Origin: an uncultured Solobacterium sp.
Lineage (GTDB): Bacteria > Bacillota_I > Bacilli_A > Erysipelotrichales > Erysipelotrichaceae
Length of the DNA stretch: 6,783 nucleotides
Reading direction: 5' to 3'
Assembly: GCA_927911475.1 (NCBI GenBank)
Contig: CAKMPP010000176.1
Location: forward strand, 1 to 6,783
Shown: positions 1-6,783 of the stretch, one piece after another
Layout of the letters: every line of letters starts with the position of its first letter
Position numbering within the stretch: position 1 is the first letter of the stretch
Program-made: the position numbers and the translations under genes
Notes under the pieces: model-generated
Told to the model about the DNA's origin: nothing
The model's input: the letters and a program-made list of their open reading frames with translations, nothing else
The model's database searches: none

Positions 1-1168
1 GACATACCGTTGTCGTAAATAATAAAAAGATCATTTACACTTATTACCATCAGGTATTTTAAACGCTGATGCCACATGCATTATTGGCCCTGGTGTTGTC
101 GTTAATCTATCCGTGTTATTTAAGGAAATTGAAACATTAGAATCTCAAGGTTTTACATGTAATCACCTAAAAATTAGTGACCGTGCTCACCTCATCATGC
201 CATATCATGTAAAGATTGATGAACTACAAGAGTTACGTGCAGGTGCTGGTAAGATTGGAACAACAAAGAATGGTATCGGTCCATGCTATGCAGATAAATA
301 TACACGTATTGGTATTCGTGTTTGTGATTTGCGTGATTGGGATGTATTCCAAGAAAAACTAAAGATTGTTCTTGCACAAAAGAATGAAGAAATTGTTAAA
401 CTCTTTAATTCAGAACCATTTGATTACGATGAAATGGTTGCTACATTCAAAAAGTATAGAGAACGTCTATTACCAATGATCTGTGATGCTACAGATAAAA
501 TCAACAAAGCGTTAGACGCAAAACAAGTTGTTTTATTTGAAGGTGCACAAGCGAATATGTTGGATATCAACTATGGTACATATCCATATGTTACCTCCTC
601 ATCTCCTACAGCTGCAGGTGTATGCGAAGGCGCTGGTGTATCTCCACGTAAATTAGACCACATCATCGGTGTAACAAAGGCATACTCCACACGTGTTGGT
701 GAAGGACCATTCGTTACTGAGTTACAAGGTGATGATGCACACGCTTTACGTGAAAAAGGTTCAGAGTATGGTGCTACAACAGGAAGACCACGTCGTGTTG
801 GTTGGTTAGACTTACCAGTCGTACGCCAAGCAGTGCTCATAAACGGTCTAACAGAGATGGCTCTTACAAAACTAGATATCCTAACAGGCTATGAAAAGTT
901 ACCTGTATGTGTAGGATACGAAATTGATGGTAAAGAATATGATACAGTACCAGCTTCTCTAAAAGACTATGCTAAGGCAAAGCCAATTTATAAATATTTT
1001 GATGGCTGGCAAGAAGATATATCTAATGCTAGAACATTTGATGAGTTACCTGCTAACTGTCAAAAGTATGTACGTTTCATCGAAGAATACACAGGTACAA
1101 AGTTCTGCTTAGTATCTGTAGGACCAGATCGTAACGCAAATATCGTATTAAGAGATATTCTCAAATAG
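1..1168 (+). CDS. purA: Adenylosuccinate synthetase, 5'-truncated, one frameshift near 38-41
   Basis: Cytosolic enzyme that joins IMP and aspartate using GTP to give adenylosuccinate, the first step from IMP to AMP. The reading frame enters the window at base 3 with HTVVVNNKKIIY, so the first full codon is the His of the conserved AGHT motif (His41 in E. coli numbering, the general acid). The P-loop QWGDEGKGK lies outside the window. A base is missing in a probable CC pair near 38-41 (tac-ac-tta where tac-cac-tta is expected). From 41 the frame reads LLPSGILNADATCIIGPG and on to the stop. The GTG at 113 is an internal Val, not a start. Family motifs follow: GTTKNGIGP, GEGPFVTEL, TTGRPRRVGWLD, base-recognition TKLD and the C-terminal SVGPDRNANIVL. 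About 388 residues are present, plus about 41 missing, which matches the usual length of about 430. The gene ends at its own hairpin and is convergent with the surface-protein gene. Confidence 0.96.
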
Positions 1169-1174
1169 TCATTG

Positions 1175-1204
1175 ATCCATATCACTTTCTGATATGGATT
1201 TTTT
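1175..1204 (+). terminator. Rho-independent terminator of purA
   Basis: Perfect 10-bp stem atccatatca / tgatatggat (1175-1184 and 1190-1199) with a 5-base loop ctttc, running into six T at 1199-1204. It starts 6 bases after the purA stop codon and is oriented for plus-strand transcription. Confidence 0.9.
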
Positions 1205-1209
1205 CATAT

Positions 1210-1237
1210 AAAAAGTCGACAGAATATTTCTATCGAC
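1210..1237 (-). terminator. Rho-independent terminator of the surface-protein gene
   Basis: On the minus strand gtcga / tcgac arms (1233-1237 and 1215-1219) continue, after one mismatch, into a second paired block agaa / ttct (1221-1224 and 1228-1231) around a 3-base loop. Five T follow (A run 1210-1214 on the plus strand). It starts 10 bases beyond the stop of the minus-strand gene. With the purA hairpin it forms a back-to-back terminator pair in the convergent gap. Confidence 0.8.
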
Positions 1238-1247
1238 ATTTTTATTT

Positions 1248-2804
1248 TTAGAAAATTTGATTAGACTTGTATCTATTTACGGCTGTAACACTGAATGCTA
1301 CAAAAGCCGCAAGTAATGCTGCAACATAGCCAGATAGATTTGTAGAATCTGCTGTCTTAGGTGTAGAAGCAGCTGGTGTAGATGGTGTTGGAGCAGGAGT
1401 TGGTGTAGAAGCTAAAGCATATTCATAGACAACACGAGTTGCACCCTCTGCTAAAGCACCAGTAGCTGGAGCAGATATAGCACTTGTTCCTACAAGTGTA
1501 TATTCTTTACCATCATAAGTAATAGACTGTGGCGCTTCATTTCCGTCATCCGCTGTATTATATGCAGCTAATAAACCATCAGCGTTATATAGTGGTCTTA
1601 AAATAGTATCAATATAAGTAGCCTTGATAGAAGTACCTTCGCCAGCAATTACATAGTCAACAACCACAGAGCCTAACTGTAATTGAGAAACATCTTGGTC
1701 AGCCATATCTTCTGATATAGGAGCGTAGTAAGTTACTGCGCTATTTGCACGTAAAGTAAAGATTTTAGCATAAGCGAAGAATGTATTCTCATCAATGTTT
1801 GTATCATTTGGAATGTTTGTCCAATCACCATTGTTTGGTGTGATATAAGTGTTTGGATTGGATACTGACTTAATGAGATGACCATCATTTACATATTCAT
1901 CAGTAATTAATGATAAATCTGATAAACCACCCACATTTTCAAGATCACCACTCATCGTAACAGTATGATTTTGAGTATTCTTCTAAAGATTGGCAACCGG
2001 ATTCAAATCCACGAATAGTAGAGGATCCATCACTTGCCTTCCACTCAGCTCTTGCATCAAGTGGTAAATACTTAATATTCTTCGCTTGATCCATTGGAAT
2101 TGTAACTTCAACTAAAACTGCTTGGCTATGATTTTGAGTTGTATATAAGTTATATGACTTCACTTTTCCAGAATCTTGAAGATAATCATTACCCGATATG
2201 ACATATGCTTTCTTACCATTCGCTAAACCTTCTGCTGTAGGGATACCATATTCATCATCACCAGTATAATTTTCAATTGCGTCATTGTAATCAACAACTG
2301 ACATAGGCGCATTGACTTCAACCGGATTACCATTGCATCTCTTGTACCAATTAAAGTAAATTTCACGTCAGCATTTGCAATATTAGGAACACGAATTAGT
2401 AAATCACTTACAGTTTGTCCCTCATCACTAGAGTGTAATCTCTGATAAGCAACAGTAAATCTATATGTTACACCAGTACCGTCTGCACTAAGAGTAGCCG
2501 GTAAGCCTTCAATGTTTACATAACCGCCGATGTCGACAATATTATTACTTGCAGATGGAGTCGAACTTACAGTAGGAAGTGAAGTTGTATTTAGTGTTGT
2601 ATTAGTTCCCGGTAAAGACTGTGTACCAGATTCCAATGTAGTTTCTGAATCAAGTGTTGGGGCATTTTCTGTTGAGGTTTCAGAACTTGTTTCTGTCCAT
2701 ACTGTAGGATCATTCTCCTCAGCGTAAGTTGCGTAATTTCCAGCAAATACAAGGCTTGCTGAAATAGCCATGCATGCACCAATATTGATAAGTTGTTTTT
2801 TCAT
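1248..2804 (-). CDS. Sortase-anchored surface protein with MucBP-like domain, two frameshifts
   Basis: Three consecutive frames join into one protein of about 518 aa if one A is added near 2326-2330 and one A is removed from the run at 1969-1972. Seen in order: signal peptide 1-28 (MKKQ start, hydrophobic core, cleavage after TYA); Thr/Ser/Glu-rich stretch about 33-85; a less familiar extracellular part about 90-375 with no family I recognise; a MucBP-like repeat about 378-464 (starts GSVVVDYV, contains ITYDGKEYTLVGTS, ends RVVYEYAL); a Pro/Thr linker 466-482; then the sorting tail PKTAD (482-486), a hydrophobic segment about 491-509 and a basic end NRYK. MucBP-like repeats occur in Gram-positive wall proteins, some of which bind host glycoproteins; adhesion here is inference. 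The start at 2804 is chosen for its RBS and signal peptide; the in-frame ATG at 2861 lies inside the -10 box. The gene is monocistronic, with its own promoter and terminator. Confidence 0.85.
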
Positions 2805-2810
2805 TGACTG

Positions 2811-2816
2811 TCCTCC
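2811..2816 (-). promoter_or_regulatory. Ribosome binding site that fixes the surface-protein start
   Basis: Minus-strand GGAGGA, 6 bases before ATG 2804. No comparable site precedes the upstream in-frame ATG at 2861, so 2804 is the start. Confidence 0.9.
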
Positions 2817-2854
2817 ATAATTGATATTTTCAACATTGAATATGTAGTTAAACC

Positions 2855-2871
2855 ACAACATTTTACGTTGT
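2855..2871. promoter_or_regulatory. Candidate operator 1, palindrome over the -10 box
   Basis: ACAAC (2855-2859) and GTTGT (2867-2871) form an inverted repeat with 7 bases between, centred on the -10 hexamer. A protein bound here would block RNA polymerase. The half-site matches those of the second palindrome at 2911-2935. It is an inference from symmetry only; no regulator gene is nearby. Confidence 0.4.
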
Positions 2872-2889
2872 ATATATACCTTTTGTCAA
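2860..2889 (-). promoter_or_regulatory. Sigma-A type promoter of the surface-protein gene
   Basis: Minus-strand TTGACA (2889-2884, perfect -35) and TAAAAT (2865-2860, one mismatch from TATAAT) are separated by 18 bases. Transcription would start near 2853, leaving a leader of about 50 bases ahead of ATG 2804. It lies between the purB terminator and the gene, so the gene is an independent unit. Confidence 0.75.
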
Positions 2890-2910
2890 TAAATATGACC
2901 TACATTTGAC

Positions 2911-2935
2911 ACAACGTATAATTTGTTACGTTTGT
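2911..2935. promoter_or_regulatory. Candidate operator 2, palindrome upstream of the -35 box
   Basis: ACAACGTA (2911-2918) faces TACGTTtGT (2927-2935) across 8 bases; the right arm has one extra T. The left arm is also an exact inverted partner of TACGTTGT at 2864-2871. It lies 22 bases upstream of the surface-protein -35, a position compatible with an activator or a second repressor site. Confidence 0.4.
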
Positions 2936-2948
2936 ATGTATTTAAATT

Positions 2949-2978
2949 AAAAAACTGTATGGTTATTTGACCATACAG
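2949..2978 (-). terminator. Rho-independent terminator of the scpA-scpB-lipoprotein-purB operon
   Basis: Minus-strand 9-bp perfect stem ctgtatggt / accatacag (2978-2970 and 2963-2955) with a 6-base loop, followed by six T (A run 2949-2954). It lies 24 bases past the purB stop codon and upstream of the surface-protein promoter. Confidence 0.9.
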
Positions 2979-3002
2979 CGTATCAGAAGTTTATCTATAA
3001 AT

Positions 3003-4298
3003 TTATAGAATTCCAACGCGTTTATAGATTTCATCTACGTTACGTACATGATACATTGGATCAAAACAATCTTCGATTTCTTCTAATGTTAAAGTATTTG
3101 TAACATCAGAATTTGCTAACATTAGTTCCTTGAAGTTGAGATGATTCTCCCATGCATTAATGGCTTGTGGTTGAACTGTATCATATGCTTTTTCACGGGA
3201 CCAACCCTTCTCAATCAGCTTTAACATGAAGCGCTGCGAGAAGATAACACCATTGGTTAGCCAGATATTCTTTTTCATATTCTCTGGGAATACAGTTAAA
3301 TCTTTTAAGATTTTACCAAAACGCGTTAACATGTAATCCAATAATTCTGTCGCATCTGCACAGATAATACGTTCTACACCAGAATGAGAGATATCTCTTT
3401 CATGCCATAATGGAATATCTTCATATGCTGCTAGCATATATCCACGCATCACTCTTGCGGCACCACAAATATTTTCTGAACCGATTGGGTTACGTTTATG
3501 TGGCATTGCACTAGAACCCTTTTGTCCCTTATTGAAATGTTCTTCCGCTTCGCGAACTTCCGTTCTCTGTAGGTGACGAATTTCTGTTGCCATCTGCTCT
3601 AAAGAAGAAGCGATTAGACCCAAAATTGCAAAGTAGTGTGCATGACGATCACGTTGTAATACCTGTGTAGAAATTGCTGCACTTTGAATTCCTAACTTTT
3701 CACATACATAATCCTGTACAAATGGTGGAATATTTGCAAATGTTCCGACTGCACCAGAAATCTTACCTGCTTCAACATCCTTGCATGCAAGTTCAAAGCG
3801 CTCTAAATTACGCTTCATTTCTTCATACCATAACGCAAATACAAGACCAAAGGTTGTAATTTCCGCATGTACACCATGGGTTCTACCCATCATAACTGTA
3901 TCTTTATATTTGAGTGCGTTTGTTTTTAAGATATCCATAAATGTATGAATGTCTTCACGCAAAATCTGATTTGCATTCTTGAAGCGAATACCATTAGCGG
4001 TATCTACAACGTCTGTGGAAGTAACACCATAGTGAATCCACTTCTTTTCTTCACCAAGACTTTCAGATACACATCTTGTAAATGCAACTACGTCGTGTCT
4101 TGTTTCCTGTTCGATTTCTAGAATCCGATTGACATCAAACTTTGCATTTGCACGAATCTTTTCTACATCTTCCGCTGGAATTTCACCAAGCTTTGACCAA
4201 GCTTCGTCAATTAGAATTTCAACATCTAACCATGCCTGAAACTTTGCCTCTTCACTCCATACATCTCGCATTACCTGTCGGGAATATCTTTCAATCAT
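3003..4298 (-). CDS. purB: Adenylosuccinate lyase
   Basis: Cytosolic homotetrameric lyase of the fumarase/aspartase superfamily. It releases fumarate twice in purine synthesis: SAICAR to AICAR, and adenylosuccinate to AMP. The 431-aa protein is full length for the short Bacillus-type PurB. Visible motifs: ETRHDVVAF with His68, GVTSTDVVDTA (91-101), MMGRTHGVHAE with catalytic His141, and the signature loop SSAMPHKRNP (262-271) carrying the catalytic Ser, then ERDISHSGVER. The start ATG has AGGAG at 4306-4310, 7 bases upstream. It is the last gene of a minus-strand operon, 38 bases after the lipoprotein gene, and is followed by a strong hairpin. Its pathway partner purA lies beyond the surface-protein gene in convergent orientation. 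The frame is intact throughout. Confidence 0.98.
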   Translation of the reverse strand: MIERYSRQVMRDVWSEEAKFQAWLDVEILIDEAWSKLGEIPAEDVEKIRANAKFDVNRILEIEQETRHDVVAFTRCVSESLGEEKKWIHYGVTSTDVVDTANGIRFKNANQILREDIHTFMDILKTNALKYKDTVMMGRTHGVHAEITTFGLVFALWYEEMKRNLERFELACKDVEAGKISGAVGTFANIPPFVQDYVCEKLGIQSAAISTQVLQRDRHAHYFAILGLIASSLEQMATEIRHLQRTEVREAEEHFNKGQKGSSAMPHKRNPIGSENICGAARVMRGYMLAAYEDIPLWHERDISHSGVERIICADATELLDYMLTRFGKILKDLTVFPENMKKNIWLTNGVIFSQRFMLKLIEKGWSREKAYDTVQPQAINAWENHLNFKELMLANSDVTNTLTLEEIEDCFDPMYHVRNVDEIYKRVGIL

Positions 4299-4336
4299 AG
4301 CCTCTCTCCTTTTTTGTTCAGAAACAATTGCTTGAT

Positions 4337-4822
4337 TTATTTTTCAAGTATGTCATTTACATACTTGCGTGCATCCTCAATGTTATCATCCACTACAAGT
4401 ACAACAACTCTACCATTGTCCTCTAATACAGCATTCGATATTTTAAAAACTTCAGTTGGATAATTATTTTCAATTGTTACTTTCTGGGTATCTAGATATT
4501 TTAGTAAGTGCTCACGTAGTACATCAACACTCGTATCTTCATCTGCCACAAAGACCGCAATTGTAGTGGAGTTTCCTTTATCTATCGCAAGATAAGCAAT
4601 CTTATCATCTGTTAAATCCTCACCCTGCATAAAGACGCTATCCATCACCTTGTCACTTACCTGTTCCATAGAATCGGTTAAGTTTAGTTTACGTAATAAT
4701 TGTGAAGCGACTTTCCCCGCATTTAATACACGATTTGTATCATGCGTTACGGAAGTGTTACGACGAGTTGTACAACCTACCAGAAAACATAGTGTTAATA
4801 CAACAATTAATTTCTTCAACAT
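4337..4822 (-). CDS. Small lipoprotein, DUF4358-like
   Basis: A 161-aa protein with a lipoprotein signal: MLKK, a hydrophobic core and lipobox LVGC, so Cys17 would be lipidated after cleavage and the rest anchored outside the membrane. The mature part has a short polar linker, then an alpha/beta region (roughly 40-160) with the pattern of DUF4358 lipoproteins: a yLAIDkgns strand, IAVFVAD, a helix rich in Leu/Lys ending KYLDTQK, a Tyr-Pro containing NNYPTEVFKISNAV, then GRVVVLVVDD and a final helix. No catalytic residues are evident and the family's function is unknown to me. The start has a modest GAGG at 4832-4835. It begins 20 bases after scpB and ends 38 bases before purB, so it is probably co-transcribed with both. 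The family assignment is from memory of the pattern. Confidence 0.8.
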   Translation of the reverse strand: MLKKLIVVLTLCFLVGCTTRRNTSVTHDTNRVLNAGKVASQLLRKLNLTDSMEQVSDKVMDSVFMQGEDLTDDKIAYLAIDKGNSTTIAVFVADEDTSVDVLREHLLKYLDTQKVTIENNYPTEVFKISNAVLEDNGRVVVLVVDDNIEDARKYVNDILEK

Positions 4823-4842
4823 GAATCTAAACCTCGTTTCCC

Positions 4843-5496
4843 TTAGGAATGGAATAACTCACCATTATCTGTTTCTTCTGTACCAAATTGTGGAAGCTCT
4901 GGTAATTCATCTAAACTCAATAGTTTAAAGGAATCTAAGAATTCATCTGTAACAGAATATAGAATTGGTCTTCCCGCTGCTTCACTACGACCATCTTCTT
5001 GAATTAAGCCTCTAGCTACGAGCTTACGTAACATCACATCTGCACCAACACCACGAATTTCTTCAATTTCGACACGTGTAATTGGTTGTTTATATGCTAT
5101 AATCGCAAGCGTTTCTAAAGCCGCATTAGAAAGTTTAGCTTCTGTAGAAGTTTGGAACAACTTCTTTGCAGCATCATGAATAGCTGCCTTGGATAAGAAA
5201 CGATATTTTTCCCCAAAGCGAGCAATCTCAATACCACGACTTTCCTGTAGATAATATTTCTGTAGCTCATCAAATAATTCTGCCACATATTCTTCTGTCG
5301 CATCCATAGATGCGGCAGCCTGCTCAATGGATAAGCCATCATCCCCACAAAGGAATAATAGACCTTCTAATATTGCGAGCATGCGTTCTTTTGGATCTGG
5401 TTGTTGCTCGTCTGATGATGAAGTTGTTTCATCAAATTCTTCATCCAATACAGCAGCGTTATCTTCTACGATTGTCTGATTTTCCATCTCACTCAT
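4843..5496 (-). CDS. scpB: Segregation and condensation protein B
   Basis: Partner of Smc and ScpA in the bacterial condensin that organises and separates chromosomes. ScpB dimers bind the linker of ScpA, acting on the nucleoid. The 217-aa protein begins with an acidic, low-complexity stretch (1-37), then the first winged helix (about 39-110, starting RMLAILEGLLFLCG) and the second (about 120-190) with hallmark ALETLAIIAYKQPITRVEIE, GRPILYSVTDEFLDSF and the closing LLSLDELPELP. The acidic N-terminal extension is longer than in many ScpB proteins. The start overlaps the repaired end of scpA by 8 bases (ATGAGTGA) and has AGGAG at 5506-5510, so the two are translationally coupled. The frame is intact. 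Confidence 0.97.
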   Translation of the reverse strand: MSEMENQTIVEDNAAVLDEEFDETTSSSDEQQPDPKERMLAILEGLLFLCGDDGLSIEQAAASMDATEEYVAELFDELQKYYLQESRGIEIARFGEKYRFLSKAAIHDAAKKLFQTSTEAKLSNAALETLAIIAYKQPITRVEIEEIRGVGADVMLRKLVARGLIQEDGRSEAAGRPILYSVTDEFLDSFKLLSLDELPELPQFGTEETDNGELFHS

Positions 5497-6233
5497 TCAC
5501 CATCTCTCCTCTTCTAAACCAAATAACTTCCTGTTCATCAACTGTAAAGAATAGCTTATGTTGACGAGCAAGATCTAATACAGCTAAAAAATGTCGCAAT
5601 AAACATCTGCGGTTCATGAACATCGTCTAACAATGCTTCAAAGCGGAAGGTTTCAGGTAAGCGGTCTAACTTGGCACGTACTTCAATCTGACGATCTTCC
5701 ATTGAAATCTCTTTGACTGTATAGCGTGCCTCTATTGGTTTGGACAACTGCATACGCATTAAGATACGCTTCATTGCCTTCATTAGATCATATGGGTTAC
5801 CTTCGATCTTCATCTCTTCATCAGAATGTTTCATCCATTGATCCACTTCTGGACTAAGAGGTCTACCCATCATCATTTGACGTTCTTCGAATAAGGCATT
5901 TAAGTTTTCACTAATTTCCTTGTATTGTTGGTATTCCAACAAACGACGAACCAAGCGTTCCTTTGGATCTTCCTCATACTCATCTTCCAACTCTTCCTTA
6001 TTACCAGGAATCATTTTCTTAGATTTATATTCGATTAAAGTCGCTAACTCCGCCAAATATTCACCCGCAATCTCTAAATGCAATTGTTGCATAGAGTTTA
6101 AGTACGCAATGTATTGGTCAGTTAATTCGTTCATATCTAGATCCATTAAATCCATCTGTTTCTCTTTGATCAGATGTAACATCAAATCAAGTGGACCATC
6201 AAATTTTTCTATCGTTACCTTGAATTCTTCCAT
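5489..6233 (-). CDS. scpA: Segregation and condensation protein A, one frameshift at 5586-5591
   Basis: Kleisin subunit of the Smc-ScpA-ScpB complex; its ends bridge the Smc heads and its middle binds ScpB. Seen: FKVTIEKFDGPLDLMLHLI at the N-terminus (4-22), GEYLAELATLIEYKSKKMIP (57-76), an acidic linker (80-89) and a C-terminal winged-helix region. As written, the frame ends early at 5556 with an unrelated tail after residue 216. Taking one base from the six-A run at 5586-5591 restores ATFLAVLDLARQ and then KLFFTVDEQEVIWFRRGE, giving 247 aa, a normal family length, with the stop TGA at 5491-5489 overlapping the scpB start. The restored C-terminus keeps the expected hydrophobic helix and strand, so I read this as a sequence error. 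The start has AAAGGT (6247-6242), 8 bases upstream. Confidence 0.93.
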
Positions 6234-6249
6234 AGTTTTTTACCTTTGC

Positions 6250-6258
6250 ATTATATCA
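6250..6258 (-). promoter_or_regulatory. Extended -10 promoter for the scpAB-lipoprotein-purB operon
   Basis: Minus-strand TGATATAAT is a perfect extended -10 (TGn plus TATAAT at 6255-6250). At 17-base spacing the -35 would be TGGTTA, a weak match, as extended -10 promoters allow. Transcription would begin near 6243, inside the RBS AAAGGT, giving a leader of about 10 bases. The real start may therefore lie elsewhere between 6256 and 6307. Confidence 0.5.
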
Positions 6259-6307
6259 AATAATCCCCTATCTAACCATATCAATCTGATGTTACCTACA
6301 ATGGTAA

Positions 6308-6335
6308 ATAAAAACTACCCAAAGGTAGTTTTTAT
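6308..6335. terminator. Bidirectional hairpin terminator after the HD hydrolase gene
   Basis: A perfect 12-bp stem (6308-6319 and 6324-6335) whose core is actacc / ggtagt, with the 4-base loop caaa. The arms are A- and T-rich at their ends, so a U-tract follows the GC core on either strand. On the minus strand it lies 94 bases past the HD gene stop and insulates the scpA operon from it. Confidence 0.75.
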
Positions 6336-6429
6336 CAATACTAGATAGTGCTATTTTTAATAATTTACTTCTACTTTAATTTCTATTCTTTGAAAATGGA
6401 ATCTATATTTTACTTAAAAACAGTTGCAG

Positions 6430-6783
6430 TTATAAATATAAACCTTTTTTAACACTTTCCTTAACCAACGCTTCAGTCAGTTTCCATAATTCTTCCGATT
6501 CATCTTTTATAAATTTTTTTCTTTTCTAATACCATATCTGAACTAATATTATCTGGATTATAATTTAATTCTGATACTTCTAAATGATTTATAAGTGGCA
6601 CCAATGCGTCAATAACTCTTGCATATCTTGCCTCAGCACTCTGCCCTTTTTCAAATTCCAACCAAGAATTTTTCATATTCAAATATTTTTTCTTCTGGAA
6701 GGATTCTCATTGTTTTTTTCTATAGATTCTAGCTCTCTATCATGAGAATGAACTTTTTTCTCATCATTAAAAACCCAAGTATC
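6430..6783 (-). CDS. HD-domain hydrolase, C-terminal part, three frameshifts
   Basis: The 5' part lies outside the window. The frame enters as DTWVFNDEKKVHSHD, which fits the region just after the GDT motif of HD-family phosphohydrolases (YfbR/HDDC2-like, often nucleotidases). It continues EKTMRILPEEKIFEYE, then the hallmark SWLEFEKGQSAEARYARVIDAL, then KDESEELWKLTEALVKES and the stop TAA at 6432-6430. Reaching this needs one base removed from each of three T runs: 6713-6719, 6669-6673 and 6514-6520. About 116 residues result. The metal-binding His and the HD pair would be upstream, so activity cannot be judged. Three shifts in 354 bases is dense: it is either a genuine decaying gene or homopolymer error like that in purA and scpA. 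No start or promoter is visible. Confidence 0.72.

Noticed and set aside
113..115. GTG as start codon of a shorter PurA
   Set aside because: It is the internal Val of NLSVLFKE. Conserved PurA sequence continues upstream in the same frame to 41 and, after the one-base shift, to base 3.
195..377. Minus-strand open frame inside purA
   Set aside because: Antisense shadow of a clear conserved gene; no RBS and no recognisable protein pattern. The same applies to 571-840.
2530..2727. Plus-strand Val/Ser-rich frame over the surface-protein gene
   Set aside because: The reverse of the Thr/Ser-rich codons of the surface protein; no start signals.
2223..2861. Programmed frameshifting to join the surface-protein frames
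   Set aside because: No slippery heptamer with a downstream structure is apparent at either junction, the two shifts go in opposite directions, and similar homopolymer faults occur in unrelated genes nearby.
2917..2922. Plus-strand TATAAT as a promoter toward purB
   Set aside because: No acceptable -35 at 16-18 bases upstream, and no plus-strand gene follows.
2805..2948. Riboswitch or purine-responsive leader near purB and purA
   Set aside because: This gap serves the surface-protein gene, and no purine riboswitch fold or PurBox-like pair is visible here or upstream of scpA; the region upstream of purA is outside the window.
5920..6348. Plus-strand open frame of 142 codons over scpA
   Set aside because: Antisense to conserved ScpA sequence, with low-complexity Ser/Asn content and no supporting RBS; it runs through the hairpin at 6308-6335.

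Overview
The window is AT-rich chromosomal DNA from a low-GC Gram-positive bacterium (Bacillota). I would guess an Erysipelotrichia-like lineage, but only as a weak inference from the gene mix. The support is: strong AGGAG-type ribosome sites, TTGACA and TGnTATAAT promoter elements, short hairpin-plus-U-tract terminators, a lipobox lipoprotein, a sortase-type wall protein, and ScpA/ScpB condensin partners. Nothing looks like phage, transposon, CRISPR or stable RNA.

Layout. At the left edge lies purA (+), cut at its 5' end so that it begins at about the catalytic His41. It ends at two adjacent hairpins, one serving purA and one serving the convergent gene to its right. Next (-) is a secreted surface protein of about 518 aa, with a signal peptide, Thr/Ser-rich stalk, MucBP-like repeat, Pro/Thr linker and a PKTAD-type sorting tail. 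It has its own promoter, two candidate palindromic operators and a clear RBS. A hairpin then closes a four-gene minus-strand operon, in transcription order scpA - scpB - lipoprotein (DUF4358-like) - purB. That operon probably starts at an extended -10 just upstream of scpA. A further hairpin separates it from the last gene (-), the C-terminal part of an HD-domain hydrolase that runs off the right edge. The 94 bases between that gene's stop and the hairpin (6336-6429) hold nothing I can recognise.

How the genes work together. PurA and PurB catalyse the two steps from IMP to AMP and flank the surface-protein gene in convergent orientation. ScpA and ScpB form the SMC condensin core with Smc and are translationally coupled by an 8-bp overlap. 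The lipoprotein sits between the condensin genes and purB with no visible promoter of its own.

Sequence quality. Four of the six protein-coding loci (purA, surface protein, scpA, HD hydrolase) carry single-base frameshifts, seven in total, and each can be repaired by changing the length of one homopolymer by one base. Because purA and scpA are normally important genes, sequencing or assembly error is the simplest explanation. I therefore annotate these loci as whole genes with marked shifts. I found no convincing novel system; the most interesting items are the reconstructed surface protein with its operator-like palindromes and the unusually short leader implied for scpA.
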